Below the pieces are notes generated by a model, which was not told the DNA's origin, did not search any database, and was given only the letters and a program-made list of their open reading frames with translations. From Agriotes lineatus (Eukaryota; Arthropoda; Insecta; Coleoptera; Elateridae), in NCBI GenBank assembly GCA_940337035.1, contig CALNHX010003300.1, forward strand, positions 89,510 through 153,509: a stretch of DNA of 64,000 nt, given 5' to 3'. Below, piece by piece: positions 11,363-20,939 of this stretch (the stretch's first letter is position 1; each line of letters opens with the position of its first letter). Made by a program: the position numbers and the translations under genes.

Positions 11363-12110
11363 GTAAGTGACAATATTCCTGCCGTTGAAGCTCTGTTCCC
11401 GCATCCTGTCGAATTATTTAGGTATTTGCTGGGTCCGCCGGCTATAGCAGTCTCGTTGAGCATCATTCAACGGCTTCTAAATTCTTAAAACAGGTGAACT
11501 AAGTAATACAGTGAATCCTAAGTTCCACAGTGCTACGCCTTCATCGACATTGAGTGGGAAAGTTTAATTATTGCACCATTTATATTTATAACCGATAGTC
11601 GTGACCTACATTTATTGTAGGTCATGGTTTAACGTCATCTTTTTGAAAAATACCACGAAATTAATTGCAACAATGCTGAGACTAAAACTATAATAGACCT
11701 CTCAGCTTCGGTAAAATTCATTTTGTGGTATTTTTCATAAAATATGTTAACAGGACATTAATACAAATGTTAATAAAAACAGGCTCCTTTGGTTTTTAAT
11801 TATTACATTTATTTAAACTTATCTGTGGCTCTCAAACTTTTTAGAAAATACTTTAACCTGCTTTTTTCCTAAACTAAAAGTTTTGCCACATTCGCCGCCT
11901 ATACGGCCATATTCGCCCAGGCAGCAACGATGGATAATGCAGTACTAGCAATGAAATATCCATAGAAACCCCAAAAAATGTTAAGCCAAGATATTCACAC
12001 TCCGCAAGTTTCATAAGCCAACCTGTATACATATTAATAATGAAATTGTACCTTGGAAACCAAATGACACAGCAGTCAAATATTTATGCATCTATCTGTA
12101 TACCAGGCTA
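11363..12110. other. Spacer
   Basis: A small imperfect hairpin (GTGACCTACATTTATTGTAG around 11601-11625) is visible. Nothing else was recognised. Confidence 0.3.
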
Positions 12111-12876
12111 AGTTAGAATTTCCATATAAATCTAAAAAAATGTGTAAAAGGCTTTACCCAGAACTTCCCTCGTCAACATTGTGACACTAAATAATTTTAA
12201 AAATCAAATTAAGTTAGGAGTACAAATATCTTCACGTTTCTAACAAATTAAATACATTTTTCAAATAAAAAAAATTATCTCGTTGGGATTTGAACCCGCC
12301 CCATCTGCAGCTCTGTAGAATGCTCGATCTTAACCGAATCTCCGCAGAGGATATGAACGTACAGCGAAATTCCATCTGCGCTACCGAGTCTCTTCGGGAA
12401 AAGTTCGGCGCGTTCGTCTCTAGAAGAGCACGGTGTTATGGTTAAAAGATTTTACTCTTTTGTGACATTATCCTTATTCGGTTGAGTCGTATTTTCGGCA
12501 AGTATAAAGCCTGACCTATGTGAAAGTTATTACTTCATTTTATTTCAAAATTAACACAAAAATAAACAAAATGTAATTTTTTAAGGTGCTCACACTGTAT
12601 ATATTTGTATGAAATTGTACCGGTTTCATGCGAGGTAGATATATAATATGCAAAATATCGTCTTCCTCCGACAAATAGTTTTTGAGCTATACTGCCAACA
12701 GACAGACAGACAGACGGGCAGACAGACAGACAGACAGACAGGCAGACTGACGGAATTGAGAAAACCCCTTTTTCGTCATCTAGGGACCTTGAAACGTGAA
12801 GATCTGAAAAACCTCGGAAGGTGATTTTTTCTTGATTACAATACTTTCTTCGTCTTTCAGACGAGGGAAGTAATAA
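12111..12876 (-). mobile_element. Family C element, longest copy (tRNA-like head plus GTCTGTCT module)
   Basis: On the minus strand it begins with a stem-loop block CTTCCCTCGTCTGAAAGACG (12870 down), then a GTCTGTCTGTCT run, a body, a tRNA-like segment with near A-box TAGCGCAGATGG and exact B-box GGGTTCAAATCCC (about 12290-12390), and a tail similar to 47200-47360. The copy at 46849-47360 has an exact A-box TAGCGTAGTTGG but lacks about 250 bp of the body. The mixture suggests a composite SINE or a non-autonomous element carrying a tRNA promoter in its middle. No protein is encoded. Confidence 0.75.
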
Positions 12877-13044
12877 CCAAAAGCTATCACAGGCTCAGAC
12901 AACTTTATAGTTTGATAAATCAAAAATATGCCTTAAAATTGAATGTGCTGTGTTACTATGTAAAAGCTTACTACGACCTTTCTCTTATGTGCATCTCCTA
13001 TTTGGTGTCACACATCAAAAACTAATCCACACGAACTTTAACGA
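12877..13044. other. Short spacer
   Basis: Nothing recognised. Confidence 0.3.
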
Positions 13045-13281
13045 TTTCAGAATAAAGTGTTGCGGACTGCTGTCAACGCTCGGTGGTACTTTCACAACTC
13101 TCAGTTGCATCACGAGTTAGGCATTCTACTCATTGACGAATACAATAAAATAAGTGCTAAAAAATGTATAATGAACTTAACTGCTTGTAGCGGTGCAGTT
13201 TATTATGAACTATGTCGAACTAACATCCACACAAGACTAAAACGAACACTACCACAGGATATTGTTTTAACTGATAAATGA
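13045..13281 (+). pseudogene. Jockey-like LINE, C-terminal end of ORF2
   Basis: From RFQNKVLRTAVNARWYFHNS the frame gives LHHELGILLIDE and ends RLKRTLPQDIVL before TGA at 13279. These three blocks (xxLRxxxxAPWYxxNxxLHxDLxI, then a basic RRLKRxxPxDL tail) are the hallmark end of Jockey-clade ORF2, downstream of the reverse transcriptase. Here APWY has become ARWY. Only about 78 codons remain, with the RT and endonuclease missing, so this is a typical 5'-truncated LINE insertion. It is immediately followed by 3'-UTR-like AT-rich sequence. High confidence for family, none for function. Confidence 0.85.
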
Positions 13282-13619
13282 AGATGGCTGAAAGTATCAT
13301 TGTAATATTTCACAGAGATAATTAAGTAGTCTCTTTATGTCACGTCTGGTATATGTATATGTATGTATGTGTATGTATATTTAATTATATTTTTGCACTA
13401 CTAGCCTCAGAACTCACCATTATTGGCCTATCTTTAGGTCGTGAAGTTGTTTTTCTCCACCTTGAGAGGAGAGACAAAGTAAAATAAACAATTTTCACAG
13501 TGGTAACTAATAAATTGCTAAGCTACCAATATGTTTTGTTACCATCAGACATTAATATTTTAATTTTGACGTTTTAAAAAGTTGTATTGTCAGGTTGACA
13601 GTTAAAATATTGTCGAAAT

Positions 13620-14042
13620 TTGTTGGGAATTTAAGGTATTAACCCGTTTAGGTAGTGCAAAAATTAGTATATACACCACGGTAGCGAATCCTCTTATAAC
13701 CTTGTAGTGGGTTACAAGGTTTCGTGATCACGGAAGTGTACGAAATGAATATGTCGGTTCCGTAAAAACTGTGCGCACACCACGGAGCGTAGAACAAGTA
13801 CGGCAAGCTGTAGTAAGGAGTCCAACTCGTTCAGCAAGGCGTCAAGCAGTAGCATTGAACATTACACGAAGAAGTTTAGAAAAACGTGGTGGCCATTTAA
13901 AAGTGGCTATATTCAAAAAATAGTTTTAGTTGTAAAACTGCATTATATGTGCAATAAAGATATATGTTTTAGACCTTGGTCGTTTCATTAGTATATCTAT
14001 AATAACACTCTAAAAACCGTCAATACCCATTGCGCCACCCTG
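13620..14042 (+). mobile_element. Internally deleted DUF4817-type mariner derivative
   Basis: A transposon relic containing the joined N- and C-terminal coding pieces described in the next entry. Its right end reads CATTGCGCCACCCTG-TATA (14028 to 14042 before TA), the CAGGGTGGCGCAATGGG-type tip used by this mariner group in insects. A matching left tip was not found; the left boundary is set only by the start of unrelated-looking sequence. Length is about 0.4 kb, compared with over 1.2 kb for intact members. Confidence 0.7.
13711..13923 (+). pseudogene. DUF4817/IS630-type transposase, N- and C-termini fused by deletion
   Basis: The frame reads VTRFRDHGSV, then VRTPRSVEQVRQAVVRSPTR and SARRQAVALNITRRSLE. 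That is the helix-turn-helix region of the DUF4817 (insect Tc1/mariner-like) transposases: normally RFxxTGSV, RTPExVxxVRxAxxxSPxRSxRR, ALxxSxRSLxR. Without any break it then continues LEKRGGHLKVAIFKK and stops at TAG 13921. LEKRGGHL is the last motif of the full-length protein (CVxxxGGHFxHLL). The whole DDE catalytic domain of some 200 residues is therefore missing. The frame is open for 70 codons from 13711; a TAG lies just upstream at 13705. Confidence 0.85.
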
Positions 14043-14076
14043 TATATAGTGCTATACCTTCACGTATAGTGATATT

Positions 14077-14367
14077 AATCTGTTTATCTTCTTCTTCTTC
14101 CTGTTATTATTGGTCAGTGGCCTGTTTTAACCGCAAAGTGGTTCTATGAGTCCTCTTTACCTTTAGGCCGGGTAGGTGGCTAGCCTTGTTCGTCGAAATT
14201 GAGGAAGAGTTCCCTTCTTAGGGGTTAACGACTACCGCAGGTGTTAGCGTGGTAGCCCGGGAGCGTATGATTTCTTAAACTCTAGAGTCGCAGGGATTCG
14301 AACTAGGGCCGGCCGCCTGAGAGGCGAGAATTTGCTCGCGGGGCCATCCGCTCACCAATCTGTTTAT
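14077..14367 (-). mobile_element. tRNA-derived SINE, family A copy 2
   Basis: Same head and body as the copy at 2153-2454. The minus strand starts near 14356 with GGTGAGCGGATGGCCCCGCG, has the B-box-like block AGTTCGAATCCC, and ends in a (GAA)n tail near 14088. A perfect 11-bp duplication AATCTGTTTAT lies at 14077-14087 and 14357-14367. The two copies differ by scattered substitutions over about 270 bp, so they inserted at different times or have aged. The 3' tail of GAA repeats suggests which LINE 3' end is recognised by the mobilising machinery. Confidence 0.9.
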
Positions 14368-14462
14368 GAATGATATTTTCATCAATTTAAAATTGCCCTG
14401 TTTATGTTTTGAATATCAATAATTATTCTTTTTACTTTCTCTCTCCCTCTCTTTCTTTCTTT

Positions 14463-14577
14463 ATCAGCCTTTACTAGTCCATTCTTGGACATAAGCCTCC
14501 CCTTGTTCTTTCCAGGATTCTCTATCTTGAGCCAGTTGATGCCAATTTCTTCGTACTCTGCTCTTGATGTTGTACCC
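14463..14577 (-). pseudogene. RTE-like LINE, last 35 codons of ORF2
   Basis: The minus strand reads RVRRNWHQLAQDRESWKEQG followed by EAYVQEWTSKG and two stops. This is the characteristic end of an RTE-type ORF2 (RKWRxLAxDRxxWRxLGEAYVQQW). The rest of the element is missing, consistent with extreme 5' truncation. It lies about 100 bp from the SINE just before it on the left, but the two do not share a boundary. There is no function; the value is in identifying an RTE-type LINE that could mobilise the SINEs. Confidence 0.85.
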
Positions 14578-14579
14578 CT

Positions 14580-15099
14580 CCTACTTACTTACCTTTGAAG
14601 GCTTACACTTCACCGACTAGCTCAAGATACGGTTTCTTATCAGGGTTTAACAATTGTGGGATTTTTAGTTCGTTTCACTTTCATATAAAGGTAAAAGTTC
14701 ATTAATCAGAAGAAATGGGCGCCATAACTTTATTTAAAAAGTTTTAAATTCAATAAGTTTACAAAGGTTACGTATTCTTTCTAACAGTCCACAAATCAAT
14801 TGTTATGCATTAGAGGCTTATACCTTTCTAATTTTAATACACATTATGTAATTATTTAGCAAGTTTTATTCTTCTCTGACAAGTTAGAATTTGTTCTAAT
14901 AAAACGTTAGGATTAATGAATCTATCAGTATCTAGGAGATTTCTTATACCTATTTAATTAATAACCTCCAGTTCGTAAGATGAAAATATAAAGAGCTCTC
15001 TATACCCTCGTATTTCTCTTTCCTAGGTCTTAATTACGATTAATGATCGGTATTTAGTTTAATTGGTATCATTCCATGTAGTATAAGAAAGGTCCTTTA
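14580..15099. other. Spacer
   Basis: AT-rich, no feature recognised. Confidence 0.3.
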
Positions 15100-15805
15100 T
15101 GAAAAAAAAACTTATTATTTGACAAGTGACCCAAAAACCAACTTGACAGTCACAGAACGATTTAATCTCACTTCAGGCCACATCACCTGGTAAGTAACTA
15201 TTGTTTTTACTTGAAACTAATCTGTTATTGAATATTCTTAAGGCTTACGCCCTAATTTAATTATATTTAAGCTATGACGCGGGTTTAAGTCTAACTAACG
15301 ATATTAAACCCTTTCAGGACTAACATACGGTTAATGCAGAGAACCCTTGAACCTGGACCTCTCCATCTGCCAACATTAACTATGAAGAACTCCTCATCGA
15401 ACCAAAGAAGTTGCCCTTGACTGGTGAGTGATCTCCTAACTGGTTATACATTTCTAATTGCGTCCTCTCTTTTCCTTATCGCTCGTAACTTATCGACACA
15501 CTTCTCCATGGCGAATATACAACTGACCAGAACTGGCGTCAAATGAAAAAGACCGACGAGCTGGTAGTCAAAGAGGAAGCCCTAAGAGCTGGTGGTCAAA
15601 GAGGTGACACTAAGAGCTGAATCAAGGAAAACCCTCTATTACGATTTGTATGTATTAGTTTGCCGTCTACCTACCAGTTATATAATAACTGCCCCTTTTC
15701 AGAAAGTAAATGTTTGTGGAATTTATCCTATCTGCCTGAAAAATTATTATGTTTTAATACTATGCTGTATGAGTTAAATAAAGGCTTACTATTGTCTGCT
15801 TGTAT
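15100..15805 (+). ncRNA. Candidate spliced transcript with three exons (non-coding)
   Basis: Three features line up in order on the + strand. A donor ATCACCTG|GTAAGTAAC (GT at 15190) would end a first exon. An acceptor AAACCCTTTCAG (ending 15317) and a donor CTTGACTG|GTGAGTG (GT at 15424) bracket a 106-bp internal exon. An acceptor GCCCCTTTTCAG (ending 15702) opens a last exon with AATAAA at 15777-15782. No frame is open across the exons: the internal exon's best frame (from MQRTLEPGP) stops at its 3' edge. So a long non-coding RNA, an untranslated part of a gene, or a chance set of sites are all possible. Transcription has not been shown. Confidence 0.3.
15558..15619. repeat. 28-bp tandem repeat, 2.2 copies
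   Basis: GAGCTGGTAGTCAAAGAGG plus nine bases is repeated at 15586 as GAGCTGGTGGTCAAAGAGG plus nine bases, with a third GAGCTG at 15614. It lies in what would be the second intron of the candidate transcript. Confidence 0.8.
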
Positions 15806-16149
15806 CCTTTCTAAGCCAGGATTTTCAATTTGCTTCGCTTCTGCATAGAGAAGCGCCCTTTTGCTTTCTCAATTAAACAGGAAGTAATAATTTTTGTTAT
15901 TTATTGTTCTTTTATTAACGTAACCATGGGCCTTCTAAATTAAATTTCAAAAAGGGTAGGCAACCCCTCCTACTGGTCTTGCGCTTAAAGTTGCCTATCT
16001 ATTAGGATTAATTAATATTGAACGATATTCCTGTAGAAGCTACGATATGTACTGCTACAATGGTCTTCATTTGCTCTTTTATGTTAGTATATTTTGGCGA
16101 TGCAAAGAAAAACATGACTTTTTTACTTTGAATACTTTTGGTTTAATTT

Positions 16150-16320
16150 AAATAAAAAGTAACTTAGAAACTGTAAGTTACTTTTTAAAAGTAACTAGGT
16201 AACCTTAGGAAAAAGATACTTTTTTAAGAAAAGTTACTTTTTCAAAGTAACTTAGATACTTTTTAAAAAGTAACTTGTAACTTGTAACTAGCTACATTTT
16301 AAAAGTAACTCTCAACTCTG
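16150..16320. mobile_element. hAT-like terminal region with repeated AAGTAACTT
   Basis: The heptamer AGTAACT and its complement recur about ten times in both orientations (AAAAAGTAACTT, AAGTTACTTTT, AACTTGTAACTAGCTAC). Clusters like this are seen at the ends of some hAT transposons, where they bind transposase. No matching second end or transposase was found nearby, so this is called from pattern only. Confidence 0.45.
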
Positions 16321-16329
16321 ACTGTATTC

Positions 16330-19247
16330 ATGCTAAAATTTAAACCATTGTATTGAAGAAAGTGGTAGTCACTTGATATGATATTTCCGTTATAAAATCT
16401 AAATGTTTGGTGAACCAGTTGTGGTGAGAATAGAACACAGATAAAATTTTCTTTAAACGTTATGGCGTTTAAAAAATAATATTATTTTGGATATTAAAAC
16501 TCGTTGCTTCTAGCATTCAACAGATCTGTGGATTTCCGTGGCAATGTTATCTTACTGGATGAATTTAAAAAAAGCTTAATGTCACCACTCATTAGCGAAG
16601 TAAAGGCGCCTGACCTTTTTATGCCGGTATAACAGTTGGCAATAAATGTAATACCAGGAAATGTTTGCGCTTTCAGCACTCGGGTTGAAAAGAAGAAGCC
16701 TATACCCTTGCAATGAAATATTAACCGCAAACCTAACGAAAACATGAGTTGCTATATCTACAGCCCACTCTTTTCAAACGGTTCTCTATTTTCTCAAGCC
16801 ATACTAATCTTGTCCAAAGAGGTATCGTATGTTTCCATTCTAAAAACTTGTTAGGAAGAAAACTCTTTCAAAGCTGCCCTAGTTCATCAATTTAGTAAAG
16901 GCGGTTAAATCCTTTCTAGTCGTCTAGAATTCTAATGTACGATAACTCCATTCAAAAATTTACCTCGTTTCCTATATTTAGAAATACCCCACTTAAACCG
17001 TGAACCTTAAAGCCACAATATGTGCCCACCTAAAGGTATTTGAGTGAAGATACATTAAATTAGCTGGGCAAGCGTACGCTGCAGAACAATTAAAGGCCAA
17101 TAAGTGAAACACACGTTAAAACCAGTGGCACATATAAATTAAAATATTAAATCTGAACCCTTGTTAAACCGTCTTGCAGCTCTAATCCAACGCACGAGCC
17201 GATATAGGCGAGCCGTAAAATGGGGAGGAAAATTACTGACTGAAGCAACAAACCAACCCTTAACGCAAACAGAGAGGATGGAGTTGCAATTAAGTGTACT
17301 GTATTGGCTAATCAGTTTTACGGGGTTATCTTCTTAGCTTGCGAAAAAGTTTTATATTTCCAGACTTCGGCTCTTAAACAGGAAAGTGCTTTCGCTGGAA
17401 AGCTTCGGCAGGAATTAACGTTGCAGAGTTTGGAATAAACGCATTGCCTTAAAATTAACGCCGCCCGTTTTTAAAAGTGCCCATATCTTGCACTTAGCTC
17501 CATGATTTCTATCGTAAAGTTTCACGAGCTATGCTGAACTAAAATTTATGACGATAGTTAGCTAGAGATTTTTAGAGCTACTTTGTCTCGAGATGCGGGA
17601 CCGTAATTTTCCAGCGTCGATCTTAGTGCGTAACACGCAATTAGATAAACAAACAAATCCAGTTCATTTGGAACGCTGTTCACTTTACCTAACTGCTACT
17701 GAAGCTTTGTTTAGCATACTTCTGTTTAAGTTTGAACCTCAAACTGCAGAAGAAATCATGGCAGACAGGCAAACAGAATTTGCTTTAGCTAGTGTCAATG
17801 CTACTCTACTAGTTACATGTATTTTTATTACCATAGTAGTAAAAATTACGTGGAACTGAAACTAAGTTTTTGTAGAATGTAATCTCCAGATTTGGCTAGT
17901 TGTGTATATTTTTATTTTTCTGAAGGTTGAAGTACTAAAATCCAGGCATTATATTGATATGATCATTAAATGATAAATCATTCAATAACTTCACAACTAG
18001 AGCGGCTTAAAATGTTGTTCTTAAAAGGAGTTATGGTTTCGTTTTATCATTGGAATTTCGGTTTCTTACAACGGTATTTACAAATCCTTTGTAAATAGTC
18101 CAGTTTTGGTTGGAATTGTAATACGAATTAGTCGGAACTTGTCGGAAAGAGGTAATTATTGTTATAAGATGTAATATAGGGGTTTGGTTCTTACATATTT
18201 GGTTATGTAGTTGGAGACATATACAATGTAAAACTATTAATGTAAAAATATGAATTATGGCCATTAGAAAAGACATAACAAGTAATAAAAGAAAACTGTA
18301 TTATCATTTGTTTCATTACCATTGGGTTTGGCGGGTAGTTTGAAATAAACAGAACAAAAGGGGGTTGCAGAAAAATATAATTTGAATTGACACAAGTCCT
18401 GTTAAGTGCCTATTAATATGGTCATACACCTAAAGAGTGTGATAAACAATTATTAGTTCGAAAGTAAAAAAGTTAGTGTGTGCATCGATTACTACTACAA
18501 GGATATGCTGCCTACCACAACAAGAATAGCTGTAGCAGAGATCTGGCGAATAGAAGAGTATAGAAGATAAATAGCTCGAAGATAGAAGCTTACAAAGTGA
18601 GTCTATTAACTGTTAATTTAAAACAAGACACATATAAGAGAAAAGTAGTAATATAAAATATACCTGCTATTTACACCGCTAATAAAAATTTAATTCAATT
18701 GAATCATAAATTAGAAAATAATAAAATTTGTGAAAGGATAGTAATATTAATCTAAAATTCAAGTAACTGAAATTAAGTATTTATCAGATATTATTAACAA
18801 AGGTGTTAAACGTATGATAAAATCAGTTATTGATTACTTAATAAATACAATTGTCCTATATTTTGCATTATAATTATTCATGGCTAATGCCTTAATCTGA
18901 TTTTAATAGTAACCCTGAGACAGAGTCGAATGACTAAGGTTATTACAATTACATGCTAAAGCCTGTTGACAAAAGGTAAGAGTGAAATCAACATTTTAAA
19001 TAAAACCCTGAGAATAATAATAAATTAAATAAAATGAAATAAAAGCTATTAGACCACAGCAATATATTGGACAACATATTGTCATTATAGCTTTCTTATG
19101 AAGGTTTTCTTCATATCACATTTACTGATTTTTTAATCGAGCTTTGTAATAGGACCAGTGACCGTAGAAACTAGAATGGTACTTTAATAAACTCATATGT
19201 TCTATGAAACGCAAAATTTCCTTTATAAGTACTTTGATGTCTAATAA
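16330..19247. other. Long stretch without recognisable gene
   Basis: A CpG-poor to moderate, non-repetitive region at 17030-17480 looks unlike the flanking AT-rich repeats, but no conserved element can be named. A + frame of 88 codons (17593-17859) ends in a hydrophobic segment (NATLLVTCIFITIVVKI) but has no recognised relative. The remainder is AT-rich. Confidence 0.25.
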
Positions 19248-20935
19248 CCTAAATCTAGCGGACCCATTCCGCAGCCGATTCGGCGCGGCTGATTCGGCGC
19301 AGCCCTTTCGGCGCGAAGACGCTTCGGCGCGAGACGTTTCGGCGTGAGACGTTTCGGCGCAAAGACGTTTCGGCGCAAAGACATTTCGGCGCGAAAACGT
19401 ATCCACTTCCACCAATTTATGTGTGCGAAGCATTTCACATGCAAATTAATAAAAGCACGCCAGGTAGCAAATTAGCAAGAGAAGTTTCAAGTGAAGCACG
19501 CACTTGGTTGTACTACGAGTTTTAGAAGTTCGACCAATAGAAAAATGTTGCTAGGTAGTGGCTTTAACTATTTCTGTTCTGTGAACCAGGTATAGTTATG
19601 GGCCAGTTAGGTTAATCCTAATTTTAAACAAGGTTACTTACATCTAATAACCTTGACATTTTTTACATTATCCGATGGCTGTTTGAATTTCTGATTATAC
19701 TGTTGATAAACATACATCTCCTGGCATGTCATTGTAATTAGCATAAGTGAACCACAAACCTAATTGTGATTTGAAGATTCACAGCTACATATTCATTAAA
19801 TGACTGAAGCAACGAATTGTGTTTTTGTTTTCAATGTCGACAGAGTCCATATTTACAAGATTCAACTGCATGATTAGTCTTAAAGCCGAGCTTCAATATA
19901 TCTGGTTAAAATCGGGGAACTGAAAGTGGTACTTTTATAATCTTCGATAAAAATTAAGTTTTATAGAACAAGACTGTTGTTTTTCGAAAAATCACAAAAT
20001 TAGGTGATTACAAAATGTCCCCAAGGTACAAACATTAATAAAGCGAATAGTTTTTAAAAGCCCTATTACATATTGGAGTAAATGGGGTATATGTAAATTC
20101 ATTTCAACGAAAACGCGTCCATTGCTCGTCATGTATTTTTCATGACATACTAACTAAGTAACGTAGAAGACATTAAAAAATACAACTGTAAATTTAATTT
20201 GCTAATTATATTATGTTTTAGTAAAGTTATTTCAAATTCTATTGGTGGTTTCCTAATTTAGTTCAAAAGAAACTAGCATATTACACATTTAAACGATCAG
20301 CAAAATATTTTATTTTTGGTAGATTTAAAAAATATATTATTTTCAAGACTACAAAACCAAAAAACTTAAGAGTTTGCATACACATTTGGGAAGAAGTCAA
20401 TGTTAGGTCCACATTAATTTATTCTTACTTTTATTTGAATGTGTTAACTAGAGAAAGTGCCTACATACTGAACAAACGCTTTTATGTATTATTTAACCTG
20501 ATATTTTTAGAAGTATGTTTTCAAAACTTTTCTTTACATACAACATAAAAATATACTAAATTCTAGCGTTGTATTCTGACGCAAAAGCTAATATTTTCTA
20601 GTAATTTTTATTTATATATAATTTTAATTATCCTCTACTATTCTCTAACTAAAATATATTCGAAAGAGCCTCATACGGAAATTTACAAAATATAACATTG
20701 TATTAGCTTGTGATTTAAATGTAAAGCTGAACCCACAAAATAGGTATACTCGCGCCGAAACGGCCTCGCGCCGAATCGGCTCGTGCCAAAACGTCTTTGG
20801 GCCGAAAAGTCTCCGCGCCGAAACGTCTCTGCGTCGAACTGTCTCCGCGCCGAAACGTCTTTGCGCCGAAAGGGCTGCGCCGAATCGGTCGCGCCGAATC
20901 GGCTGCGCCGAAACGTCGTAGACCGTAAATCTAGG
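19248..20935. mobile_element. Unclassified element with inverted terminal TTCGGCGC arrays
   Basis: The left tip CCTAAATCTAGCGGACC (19248) pairs with the right tip CCGTAAATCTAGG (ending 20935). Directly inside each tip is an array of imperfect 12-15 bp units. The left array (about 19275-19400) reads TTCGGCGCGAAGACG, TTCGGCGCAAAGACG, etc. The right array (20751-20917) is the same motif on the other strand (GCGCCGAAACGTCTTTG). Each array holds about ten units. The 1.35 kb between them is AT-rich and non-coding. It looks like a non-autonomous DNA transposon with subterminal transposase-binding arrays; no target duplication could be defined. Confidence 0.7.
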
Positions 20936-20939
20936 TACC

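Noticed and set aside
19122..19444. Minus-strand open frames rich in AET/RRN/APKRL repeats
   Set aside because: They are translations of the TTCGGCGC tandem array; the mirror array at 20645-20947 gives the same kind of frame. No biased codon use or start context supports a protein.
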